Assembly (NCBI GenBank): GCA_964036045.1
Contig: OZ038382.1
Coordinates: 108,584,578 to 108,648,577 of the forward strand
From: Eutreptiella sp. 'Long Island Sound 2002'
Taxonomy: Eukaryota > Euglenozoa > Euglenophyceae > Eutreptiales > Eutreptiaceae
DNA: 64,000 nt
Direction of reading: 5' to 3'
Part shown: piece after piece, positions 12,143 to 22,842 of the stretch
Position numbering within the stretch: the stretch's first letter is position 1
Layout: every line of letters begins with the position of its first letter
Notes under the pieces: generated by a model
The model's input: only the letters and a program-made list of their open reading frames with translations
Databases searched by the model: none
Told to the model about the DNA's origin: nothing
Position numbers and translations under genes: made by a program

Positions 12143-13636
12143 CACCCCCCGGCCACAGGTGGTATCCGTCTCGGTGGAGTGGTGGCTGGAGACGTCGGAG
12201 ACGCCATCAGGATTGACGACCTCAGGGGAATCAAAATCCCCTATTACGACCGGAACCCGTCCAACCTGGATGACTTCATCCTGGACTGGGAGGACTTCGC
12301 CGAGGAGGTCGTCGGCGAGATGTGGGGAGCGCCGCGGGACAAGTGGGTATGCCGGACATTCCCACACCGGCTGGCGCAGGACCTCAAGGAGGAGCTGCGA
12401 GATCAGATCCGGGAAGGATTGATCCGCACAGAGCAGGCCTGCCTCCAGTGGCTGGAGGACGAGGAGCGGGTGGACGCTCCGAACCAGAAGCTGGAGGACC
12501 TGTGGTCCATTCCACTGCCGCTGGACCGCGGTGAGTTGCGGGTCCGGGAGTGGAACCGGTATCTGCGGAAGTACCGCAGATGCCTCAAGCTGGTGGAAGA
12601 CTGGAACGAGGCCAGTGAGATCCGCCACTTGCTGAAGGACGCCCTCCTCGGAAACTGGAAGAGGAGAGTGGAGGACGAGGAGAAGAAGAGGGCGAAGAAG
12701 CGCGTGGCGGTGAGGATTATGGCGGCGGAGGATACCCATGCGGGTATCATGGAGTTCTTCAGGAGGAACCTGGGCGAACCCAACCGGATGTTGGGACTGA
12801 AGAACGCCGTGTATGTGGAGGTGTTTGGAGACTCCATGGGGCAAAGGTTGCTGCGCCTCAACAACGTGGAGTGGAGGCGCGGGGAGCCGCTGAGGATGCA
12901 AGTCATCTTCGCCCGCATGAGCCTGGACGAGATCGTGAAGTACATCACGGTGGAGTTGAAGCTCAATGCGAAGAACGAGGCCCACGTGCAGGATCGACAC
13001 GGTCATGGACAACGAGGACACCGAGAAGACCGCCATCATCGGGAGATCCAGGAGGACACGGCCAACTCCGCGGAGGATGGTAGTGGAAGTGGCCAAGACC
13101 ACTGGTCCCGGGAGGATCACGAGGAGGCCCATTTCTTCGCGTTTGTGGCGCACAACGTGAGGAACAATGGGCAGGATCGGTCCAGATGGAGCCAGGTGGG
13201 ACCCAAGAAGGGCAGAGAGCCAAGGAGGATCGGGAACCCACCGCTCTCTTTCAGAGAGTACAGGTCTCAGCACGACGGGTGCTGGGTCTGTTATGGCAAG
13301 GGAAACAACCATGCACACGACCACCGTCAGTGCAAGGTGTATGAGGCGGACAAGAAGGCCTACTTCGCCGCTCACCCCGAGAAGAAGCCCAAGGAGCAGC
13401 GGATTTCCGATTGGAAGGCGAAGGGCGGAGACGGGGGAATAGGCCAAGGCAAAGGCCAAGGGAAAGGCGGAGGAAGAGGCTATGGTGGTGGACCTGGCCA
13501 AGACCGACGAGGGAGGTCGATCGAGGAGGTTGCCGAGGACATGTTGAGGACATTGGAGGAACTCAAAGCCCAGCAACGTGGTGGACAAAGTCCTGGCAGA
13601 TCGCAGCCGGAAGGGGCTGCGGGAAGCCAAGTCTAG
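12143..13636 (+). CDS. gag: Ty3-A gag, capsid and nucleocapsid part
   Basis: This encodes the retrotransposon Gag core that packages the RNA. The N-terminal ~300 residues are helical and charged, like a Ty3 capsid (LDDFILDWEDFAEE, RHLLKDALLGNW, EFFRRNLGEPNR). A zinc knuckle follows at ~13280: C-x2-C-x8-H-x4-C (CWVCYGKGNNHAHDHRQC), with wider spacing than the classic CX2CX4HX4C. A Gly/Lys/Gln-rich basic tail ends at TAG 13634-13636. Pol continues in the same frame. A branch-point-like TACTGAC (12136-12142), a C-rich stretch and CAG at 12156-12158 stand just upstream and could be a 3' splice site. Confidence 0.7.
   Translation, partial: HPPATGGIRLGGVVAGDVGDAIRIDDLRGIKIPYYDRNPSNLDDFILDWEDFAEEVVGEMWGAPRDKWVCRTFPHRLAQDLKEELRDQIREGLIRTEQACLQWLEDEERVDAPNQKLEDLWSIPLPLDRGELRVREWNRYLRKYRRCLKLVEDWNEASEIRHLLKDALLGNWKRRVEDEEKKRAKKRVAVRIMAAEDTHAGIMEFFRRNLGEPNRMLGLKNAVYVEVFGDSMGQRLLRLNNVEWRRGEPLRMQVIFARMSLDEIVKYITVELKLNAKNEAHVQDRHGHGQRGHREDRHHREIQEDTANSAEDGSGSGQDHWSREDHEEAHFFAFVAHNVRNNGQDRSRWSQVGPKKGREPRRIGNPPLSFREYRSQHDGCWVCYGKGNNHAHDHRQCKVYEADKKAYFAAHPEKKPKEQRISDWKAKGGDGGIGQGKGQGKGGGRGYGGGPGQDRRGRSIEEVAEDMLRTLEELKAQQRGGQSPGRSQPEGAAGSQV
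13634..13636 (+). promoter_or_regulatory. Ty3-A gag/pol in-frame stop, possible readthrough site
   Basis: A single TAG (context GTC TAG AGG) separates gag from pol in the same frame. The frame stays open across it into the protease. The first in-frame pol ATG is at 13910, just before the protease, so internal initiation is an alternative to readthrough here. Confidence 0.45.
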
Positions 13637-16600
13637 AGGAGCCTCCACGGGAGTGGGACCTCGGAGGTCTCTCCTCCGGAAATCAGTGGAATCCCAGAGA
13701 AAGCGAAGGCACATCGGGTGCCGAAGAAGGCTCCGGAGGAGCCAAAACCACTGAGCTTCGCCACTCCCAACCCCTGGAGCGCCCTGCCAAGGGAAGTACA
13801 TGTGGGTACGGGACATGGCAAGAAGGAAGGAGCGACCACGGAGAGCCCCGTGGACGGGCAGGACCAACCCAAGATCTACACCATCCGTGTCCATACCCTT
13901 GAAGTCCTGATGCACCCGGACGTGCTAGAGTTGCATGCCGTGAGAGTCGTCCATACACCGCATGGCGACGAGCGGCAGTTGCACTTGAAAGTGCGAGTAC
14001 GGTGCGGACAAGAGGAGAAGGTGGTGGATGTGTTAGTGGATACGGGTGCCCAGGTGAGCCTGGTCCGGAGAGGGTTGTTCAAGGAGGAACTCCTGCAGCC
14101 CAGCCGGAGACCGGTCCGCCTGAAGGTCGCCAACGGAGAGATTATGGGTGGTGGCACCCATGAGGCCACTATCAGTATGGAATTCTGGGAGCATGAGCGC
14201 TTGAACCGCCCTGATCAGGCGAAGAGAAGCACTCTATCCGGGAACTTCTATGTGGCCGACATTACTGATTGGGATATGATCATGGGGTACGACTTCATGG
14301 TGGCCAACGCCATTGGAGCCCTTCCCCATCGCGCAACGCTGGTCCGGGAGGACGATGAATGCCTCGCATGGCTGTCCACGGATTATGCGTGCGGGTCATC
14401 CCAATGGAATGCTGAGGAAGAGGATCGGATCGTCCGAGCGGTGCAAGCGGTGGGTGCCAAGTCCAGAGGAGACCGTGGAGTTCAGCTCACGGAGTATGGA
14501 ATGGCGCCGCAAGTGTACGCCAGGATGATTCAGACGCTGGGAGCTGAAGTGCCCGAGACGGACGTCTTCGCTTCCCGGGATGCCCCACTTTTGCGGAAGT
14601 GTAGGAGGCATTGGCATCGAGGAGACTCAGCCTGGCACAGGCATTGGGGTATGAAGGAGTGGGGGCCCATGTATTGGCATGGCTCCCTGGATAACACCAG
14701 ACGTACGGTGGAGAAGATCATCGCGGATAGGGCGAAGGGGATCCTGGTCATAACCGGCATAGGATCCACCCCATGTCCGCTGGAGGGTCTCAAGTCGACG
14801 CTGGACTCCATCACCCTGAACGAGATGTCATTCGGGCCAGAGGAGGAGTTGGTCATCGACGCCAAGGGTGTATCAATGCCCTCCTCGGGTCAAGCGTGGG
14901 GTACCAAGGCTTTCCTGGTGGATGGGGCGCAAGCCCAACCCACGGGTGATGAAGCATTCATCCGTAGGGTGGAGGCGGTGCCCATGAAGGTCATGTTTGA
15001 GCCCAAGGAGGGGACGGATCAGCCTATTGATGGCATTGACGTCCTGTCCCACGCCGAGATCGACGAAGTCGTCAACTACATGCGGATCGGGATGCACGAC
15101 CGTGTGGCAGCCAAGAAGGGGCGGGCCATGGTCACATCTCCGCATTGGTGGGATGACAAGATGTTGGTCACCGGCAAGTACGAGAAGGACGAGTTTGTGG
15201 CGAGGGTCATGGATCACATCGCGGACCAATACGATGGTCCGGTTGAGTCGGACCCACCAACATGGGATTTTCCAAGAATGGGTGCCGATAGCGACAGTCA
15301 CCAGCCCGATGTCGCAAATTTCCGAAGATTATCGGTGGGAAGAGCTCCCCACGACGATGAAGACGGCATATCGGACGAGGAGAAGTCGGAATCGGACCCA
15401 GAAGACGCCTATACCGCAGTGCGGTCGGTTGTATCTATACCGAAGCAAGCGGCTGAAGAGGCCCAGGAGAACCCGAAGGTCGCCGAGCTGAAGGAGAGGC
15501 TGATCAAGGCCTATCCGCGGCTATTCAGTGGCGTCGCCAACAAGAACCCTCCAGATCGTGGGAGGTTTGGTACAGCGAAGATCAGTCTGAAGCCGAACCC
15601 GAAGATCTATCGTCATCGGGAGTACCAACTTCAGGGCGATCGGGCCGAGGCCATGAAGAAGCTGTTGGCCGAGTTCATTGAGGCAGATGGATCGAACCCT
15701 CCGACAGTGAGTGGGCCAGCCCAGCCTTCATCGTGCCCAAGAAGGAGAAGGGCGAGTGGAGGTTGGTGGTTGATTACAGAGGTTTGAACGAGCAGACCGA
15801 GCACAACTCGTACTCGCTTCCCCTGATCGACTCCATCCTCCAAAAGCAACAGAAAAAGCGGATTTTCACGGTGTTGGACCTGAAACACGGTTACCACCAG
15901 ATGCCGCTACACCCGGACTCCAGGCCCTGCACAGGGATGTCGACGCCGCTGGGGCCCATGCAGTGGAAAGTGGTGCCTATGGGCGCCAAGAATGGCAACG
16001 CCGCTTTCCAACGCATGATGGAGGACCTACTCGGTCCTGTCCGGGACTGTGCCGACCCCTTCGTGGATGACATCATCATCGGGTCCGGTACGGAGAACAT
16101 GACTGAGGACGAGCTCATCGACGCGCATGAGAAGGATCTGCGCCGAGTGCTCAGCGAGTTGGACAAGCACAAGATGGTGTGCAAGCCCACCAAAGCCTCA
16201 CTCTTCGTGAAGGAAGTGGAGTTCGCGGGTCACGTGGTTGGTCACGGGCAACGCCGTCCCATGCCTGGGAAGCTGGCGTCCCTGAACCACTGGGAGAAAC
16301 CCCAGACCATCAGCGAACTCCGGTCCTTCATGGGGTTCTGCAATTACTATTCGGGCTATGTCCGGATGTATGCAGAACTCTCGGGGCCGCTGCACAAGAT
16401 GTTGCAGGTGGGCAAGTTCGATGGCCGGAAGGGGAGCAAGAAGAAGCTTGCCTGGACCCCTGAGGCTGAGGATGCGTTCAACAGCCTGAAGGAGCGACTC
16501 CTGGGGCAGTTGGGGCTGTTCCTGGTGGACCCGGACAAGGGATTCGTGCTACGGACGGACGCCTCGGACTATGCGGTGGGGGCAGTCCTCGAGCAGATCC

Positions 16601-18689
16601 GAGACGACGGGTCGCATGTACCCGTGGCGTTCTGGAGCCGGATCCTGGCCGAGGGCCAACGCCGCACCTGGACCGCGAGGGAGAAGGAGACGTACGCCAT
16701 TGTTTGTGCGCTCAGGAAGTGGTCTGGCCACATCGGATTGCAACCGGTGGTGGTTTGTACAGACCATCAGTCCTTGCAGACCTGGCACAAGGAGCACGTC
16801 GACACCCCCTCGGGACCGGCGGCGAGGAGGGCCCGATGGCATGAGACGTTCGCCAAGTTCGACCTCAGCGTCGTGTACGTCCCGGGGAAGGACAACACTG
16901 TGGCAGATTGCCTCAGTCGCTGGGCCTACCCCGCGGGCAAGGCGTGGATGGACATATCCAGCCATTGGGACGCCGAGGAAACCGAGGAGGCCAAGCGCAT
17001 CATCGAGATGGAGAAGACCATGGAGCAAGAGGGGGTCAAGTGCTTTGTGGTGATGGCGAACCGTACGGACCTGGCCAAGTTCCGGGGTGCCCGCGTCCAA
17101 GCTATTCGAGAGGAAATCCTCGAGCAATGGATGGTGGCCCCTGTAGAGCTAGTCAGGTCGGTGCTCACAGAGGACTGGTCGGATGACTACGCGGCATACG
17201 AGCACTGGAGCAAGTACTGGAATGCCGTGAGCGCCCCGTCAGACGACGAATGGCCCGAGGGCTTGACCGAGGATGGCGACAAGTTGTTCCTCAAGGACAA
17301 GCTGCTGGTGCCCGAGAACCGAGTAGAGGAGCTCATTGACCATTGGCACAACGCCCAGCTCATGCACCCTGGCCGAGACAAGATGCAGCAGGACCTGGAT
17401 TGGCGTTTCAAGTTCCCTCCGGGGTACTATGCCATCCTGGACAGGTACTGCAGCGACTGTGCCGTGTGTCGGGCCACGAAGAGCCCCAACCACTCCACAG
17501 CGGGCAACCCGGTGTATACGGCTATACCGGAGGCTCCTATGCGGTCCGTGGCCATGGATGTATTCGCCATGCCTGAGGTCACCGTGGAAGGAGAGACCTA
17601 CGACTGTGTCATCCTGGCGGTGGACAGGCACAGTGGGTATATCATGGCAGTCCCTGGCAAGAAGTCCAAGAAGAAGGACAAGAAGGACAAGCATGGAGTG
17701 GGGCTGCAGGCCAAGACCGTCGCTAATGCCATGATCAGGCATTGGCTGACGATCTTCGATGTCCCAGCTGTCATCTGCAGCGATCGGGGCAGTCAATTCG
17801 TGGGGACGTGGTTCAAGACGATGTGCAAGCACATGGGGATTCGGCACGCCAAGACCGTGGCATACCACAGCCGGTCGAATGGCCGGGCTGAGGTAGCCGG
17901 GCAGCAGATGTTTGAGAAGTTCCGCCAGCTGCACATTGACGAACCGGGCCGGAACTGGTATAACTCGCTGTGGAGAGTGCTCCAAGCGTATCACGACCTT
18001 CCGGGACCCACTGGACTGTCGCCCCATCGTATCCTGTTCCTACGGGATCGAGTGTCACGCACTCTCCCGTGGATGAACCATGGCAAAGTGGCCCAGGATG
18101 CGAGCGCTATGATGGCTGAGGCGGACGACACGGCGGCCAAGGTGTGCAAGGCACTTCAGGACGAGCATGACAAGAGGGCCAAGTACTTCAAGCAGGGAAA
18201 GGTCCAGAAGTATGCCCTCCAAGACACCGTGTGGGTGGAGCGGCACCACAAGGATGTCCTGTCCAGGCATCGGCAGGCGTCCTGGTATGTGCCGGGGGTA
18301 ATCGTGCGGAAGGTCGGGCAGGATGTGTATGCAGTAACAAGATCCTGGACCGCGACCACACCCAGCTTCGTCCCCGAGCACCAGACCCCAGCGGACGTCC
18401 CGTCACCTTCGAGTTCACGGCTGGCGATGTGGACTCGGACGATGAGGGTGAGGACGACGATTTCACCGAGGAGAAGATCCTGGCGGACAAGCCGGACCCG
18501 GGGACGCCTGGGGGGAGGCTTTACAAAGTCCGTTGGAAGGGATTCGCCGCATCCAGGGACTCGTGGGAGCCTCCGGGCAGTTTCGTGCCGAGGTATACCA
18601 CGGTCTGGATGGATTACCTAAAGAAAAAGAGTATTTCCTTGGATGTCAAGGACGTATTGGTCCATTTGGTTGCTGCTGTAGCACCGTAA
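13637..18689 (+). pseudogene. pol: Ty3-A pol: PR, LFAS domain, RT, RNase H, integrase, chromodomain
   Basis: In order: aspartic protease (LVDTGAQ at ~14037, later IMGYDFM); a DVFASRD domain (~14560-14830) related to the LFAS domain of Ty3-B; RT (LVVDYRGLN, VLDLKHGYHQ, FVDD at ~16060); RNase H (LRTDASD); integrase with H-H-C-C zinc finger (HWHNAQLMH, CSDCAVC) and DDE residues in MDVF, CSDRGSQF and NGRAEVAGQ; chromodomain (YKVRWKGF, DSWEPP, ~18470-18620). Two single-base frameshifts break it: near 15687 just before RT, and near 18335 between integrase and chromodomain. The chromodomain would direct integration to marked chromatin. It ends TAA at 18687-18689. Confidence 0.9.
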
Positions 18690-19083
18690 TGGATCCCCCC
18701 TTGGCATCTTGTTTGTTTCTGTGCTTGGGGAGACAGGTGAGGGCGTTCATCCGGGGATTTTTCGGCCTTGATTGGCCATATACCCCCTTCACTCGATCTC
18801 CACGTATATATTTCACTGTGGTATACTTTTTTAGGTCGACCGACGACGTTTTTCTATCTTTGATCCCCTTGGTCCATGTTGTAGATCAAGAGGAGACCGG
18901 ATATGGCGTAGGGCGCTGATTATCAGTGTCCTCACCCCTCCCTTGGGGCATGGGGGACGCCTACGACGTGTGTGGGGCCTCCATGTGTCCTTGGGACATG
19001 GAGGGGGGGGTTGGAGCCCATTGGGGTCCTCCCGTCCTCTCTTCATTGGTTTCCGAGCGGATACAACGCTCTGAGAAGGGGGA
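18690..19083 (+). other. Ty3-A 3' UTR ending in the polypurine tract
   Basis: About 390 bases without a gene. It ends in GAGAAGGGGGA (19073-19083) directly before the 3' LTR, the position and composition expected of the plus-strand primer. Confidence 0.75.
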
Positions 19084-19760
19084 TGAAGCCGGTTCGGACC
19101 CCCGTGGCCATCTTGGGGTCACTTGGGGTGTATATCTACGTGCCGGCAAGCCGCCATTGGCTGATATCATACTCTCCCGTCCACCTGAACTAACCTGATG
19201 TGATAGTGTGATAGGTTTGGCCATTCTGGCTATGAGCGGCCACATTCAGTACCGAGGCGCCGCCAGCGGAGATTTATATATCGGAATATCAGGAATCAAC
19301 AGGGTTTTATTATCATAATGTTTCCGTAATTTTTCAGCCTTTCGTTCTGATAGTCAATGTATCGGCGACTGTCAGTTGGCTCGCGATTTTGCGTTAACCG
19401 ATTGGTTAACTGTTATTTCCAGATATTTTGGCGGATATTCCGTTGAAGGGTCAGATTTCATCAGTAAAGGGTTCGTTGCTTCCGCAATTCTCTAAATAAG
19501 CACTCGAAATTTTAATCAGAATTTTTCGCGATGTCGAAATCGAATTTTCGACTTCGACATCGCCGCACTTGATTTGGACTTCTTCGAGTGGTCATACTCC
19601 TTTCCCTATGCCGGAATCAGGTTTCCCTTATACTTGCCACCCAATTGACTTGGAGATATAAGGGAAACAAAAGCGAATCGTGGGACCACTTTGAAGGACC
19701 ATATCTACGAGCGAGTGTGAGGAGAAGAGAATAAGGAAGGTTCAGTTGCAAGCGCCTCAG
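19084..19760 (+). repeat. Ty3-A 3' LTR, first segment (before Ty3-B insertion)
   Basis: Matches 8256-8931 with about 3% differences. It breaks off after CTCAG at 19756-19760, where Ty3-B begins. The same CTCAG reappears at 31188-31192 and the LTR resumes at 31193. Confidence 0.9.
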
Positions 19761-20577
19761 AGAAAAGTTTATAGTGTTTGCAGCACTGTGTTTTTGCTTC
19801 TCCTGCTGCTTGTTGTTGCTGTAGGGTGTCCTGCTGCTGGTTTTGGATGATGAAAAGCTTTTGTTTGATGAAATACAGTAAAGCCAACTCAATCCAGGAT
19901 AGCCCAAGCCAACAGTATGCAAAGAGAAGGTAATTCAGGATCAAAGCATGAAGGGCTGCAGTGTAAACAGTGCAAGATGATTAGGTATTCACAGAAACTG
20001 CAACTCAGGATACAAATGAATGCATATTCACAGAGATAGCTGAAATGTTTTGGGAAAAGAGTTAGAAAACTGCCTCAGGATCACTCTCTCTCCATAGTGC
20101 CATCTTAGGAGATGTGCACTCTTTGTTTTGGGTCCCATATGTGCTGAGGTGGCATGGTATGTGGCGATGAGGTCACTGCCATGTCACATGGGATCTTCCT
20201 ACTCAGTTGGGATCTTCCTACTTAGTTAGGCTGACCGGGAATTGAACCCAGGACCTCTCAAAAAGAGGTGCCTAACCCCCTATGGTGCATACCACTAGGG
20301 CAGATGAGTATTCATGGAAAAACATAGATAAATTCATAGGTTCTACCTTAGGTATGTCAGTGCTCAGTCAACTCAGGAAAAGATGTTTTACCTCTGATTG
20401 AAAGGGGATTAAGGGGTCCACTCCATGTCCTGATTGGGTGTTTGGTTCCATAGGTCAAAATGTGTTCTCACCACTTTTGGCTGGACCAATACTAAGATAA
20501 AAATGCATGGATGCTCAGTGCATCTCTAATACAACTAGAGTATGTCCCAAAGCAATGGAAACGCACTTTTTCTTACT
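19761..20577 (-). repeat. Ty3-B 3' LTR
   Basis: 817 bp, a direct repeat of 30371-31187 with about two differences. It contains a tRNA-like segment at 20229-20306 (minus strand). Confidence 0.92.
20229..20306 (-). other. tRNA-like sequence with Pol III boxes inside Ty3-B 3' LTR
   Basis: Read on the minus strand: an A-box-like CCTAGTGGTATGC, a possible D stem CCCTA/TAGGG, an anticodon-like hairpin ACCTC-TTTTTGA-GAGGT (loop would read anticodon TTT), and a T arm CTGGG-TTCAATT-CCCGG containing a B box, GGTTCAATTCC. The acceptor stem does not pair, so it is not a working tRNA gene. It resembles the head of a tRNA-derived SINE captured in the LTR. Other copies are at 30839, 36407 and 42047. Confidence 0.6.
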
Positions 20578-20585
20578 CCCCCCTT
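20578..20585 (-). promoter_or_regulatory. Ty3-B polypurine tract
   Basis: In element sense, AAGGGGGG directly precedes the 3' LTR (CACAAGGGGGG then AGTAAG), as expected for the plus-strand primer. Confidence 0.75.
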
Positions 20586-22842
20586 GTGCTGTGGTGGCCA
20601 CCACTGTCGCATTGTAGGAAAAAGGGAATTTTTCTTGGCCTTTCCTTGGTTTCCACATCTACTTTAAAATACTTACAGTCTCCCTCACACTGAAAAATGG
20701 GCGCTCACCATGGCTGGCGTCCTTTTGCTGCTCTGATTGTACAGTTTCCTACAGAAGACTCAGCGCTCTTGGCGCTGCCGGGGCTCCTGTGGCTTGGTTG
20801 GGTCAGATTGGGAGCATGCCAAACATGTGCATATGCATCCCTTCCTCCAAGACGCAGCGTCGACACAACCCAAACGCAAGACACATTATACACACTCGCA
20901 TGGGTTCTCGTAAACCTGCTGGCGACCTGTGACCTGTCTTAGGGCGTAGGGAGTCGAAAAGAAATTAATTTGCCCCTTGGTGGGGTCTTGGTTCTGCTCA
21001 GCCTCTCCAGGCACCTGCGTTTCGGCCCGAACACGGCCTACTCAGCGAGGCTGCGCGTGGGTATCTGCAGAGGCAGGAATGGGAGAATTATGGACGAATC
21101 CACGCAAAAACGAAGCGACGACATCAAAATCCGTCAAATGACGGCGCAGAATTTTTCTGAAACGACACACCTGAGCAGAATCCAATTGTGCATCTTCAGC
21201 ACATTTTTATAGAAATTATAGTCATCTCTGGATTTTTTAAGTCCAGAGATTCATACGCATAAAATGGCGGCGCGCAGGAGCGGCTCCTAGCGAAGCGCCG
21301 GAAAATGGAAAAATAATGGAATTATAAACGTATGTATCACGTAGTCTTGAAAATGACGAGACACACATTAATAAACAAACATACAGATTCCACCCACACT
21401 AATAGAAGCTTCAAAAATTCAAGAATTCGAAAATCAATTGAAAAGACTTCAATGAATCAGGTATAAACTACAGGTATGCTCGTCTTGCATGCCGCATACA
21501 CATTGCTCGTCTCGAGTCTCCGTGACCGAGTCGTGTAGCAGCGTTAACAACGGAAACAACGATAGGACGCGGTAGAGGGATTGATTAGGAAGATTGCAGA
21601 TGATTAGCGGTCAGATCAGGGTGATTAGTCATACACACAAGTGCATAGCAACGTTCTTCGCGTGCGCCCCTTCTCCTTGCTCCACTTCCCAGCGGTAGGT
21701 AAGGTAGGTACGCCCAGGCGGGGCCACCCCCTGGTGGAGTCAAGATTGTTGTGGAGATGGGCAGGTTTGCCCACGTGATCGTGCATAGTCGTGCATGCAC
21801 ACATGCATTAAAGGGTAGGCCACGCGAAGTGCGCACGGTAAACCTTGTTTAGGCTACCCAGGGGCTCCTCGGTACGTTCTTTAAGAGAACCTGAGGAGTC
21901 CCTTAACGCTTGCTTGCTTGACAAGGGTAGCTGCTCCATGCAGCGTGTTTGCGGACAGCGTATTATAGGGCACACTGAGAAGGGTATGATACCTGGAGTG
22001 TGCCTTGGTTCCTTCGCCGCAAACGCCCTTTCATTTGCCTTTGTTTTACAGGTGGGCAGGTAGGGTGAGTGGTGCAGCAGCATTTTTTTTTATGCCCTGC
22101 TAAACAGGGGCGTAGATCACACAAACAAGTAACTCCGCTCCGCCTGTGGCAGAGCAGGGAGTCCGACTTCATCGACATCTGCGCCTTGCACACGAGAGCA
22201 CTCCTTGCCTCCAAGCCCTTGCAGGGGAAACGCGTTGTGGCGTCCCCTGTGAGGCCACAGTTGCTTAGTAGCGCTGTGTTCTCTTGTCATTTCACAGGTG
22301 GGTCGCTAGGACCCTCGAGAACTTCCTCTTCGCAACGCCAAGTAGAGTGTGCGTGTAGGAGTGGTAGTCCTGCGTGGGGGCTAGAGCCAGTTGCCCAGCG
22401 CTCGCCCACCAGGATGGTGCCACTGTAGGGTGTGTAGGACCTGTAGGGGGCGTGTCACTGTCCCACCCTTTTCCTGCAATTTTAGCTGGGTTGGTGGGCT
22501 GTGACAGTGGGTTAGGTTAGTGTTTTTTGGCCACATAGCAAACAGGCGTTTTGTATGCCTTCATAGCTTTTGGCCACCCCTCCCTGTAGTAGACAGGTAG
22601 GTAGGGAAAACAATACCTGGATTAACACTCTGGGTATTCCCCCAAGGTTTTGCGCCAGCACAGAAATTGGGCGCATAGGGGAGGGGAGACCCGGGGCGTA
22701 CCCCGTGGCATCAATAAGCCAACCCTCCAGGTTCAGCAAGGGCGCAGACTTGGGTATAATTAGGACACCACTTCTGCGGCTTGCTCTCAGGACCTTAGGA
22801 CTAGCACACTCACACATACGCTTTGGCAGGTAAGGGTAAGGT
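20586..22842 (-). other. Ty3-B long 3' non-coding region with hairpins
   Basis: About 2.26 kb between the pol stop and the polypurine tract. No convincing ORF on either strand. The middle (21230-21480) is AT-rich. From 21850 to 22510 there are several inverted repeats: GGGGCTCCTC...GAGGAGTCCC (21861-21903), GGCACACT...AGTGTGCC (~21967-22002), and CACTGTCCCACC...GGTGGG/ACAGTG (22456-22509). GTAGGTAGG-type repeats occur near 21697 and 22603. The function is unknown; an RNA packaging or transport element is one guess. Confidence 0.6.

Noticed and set aside
20229-20306. A functional tRNA-Lys gene
   Set aside because: The T arm and B box are good but the acceptor stem does not pair and the D arm is poor. 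It is repeated with every LTR of the family.
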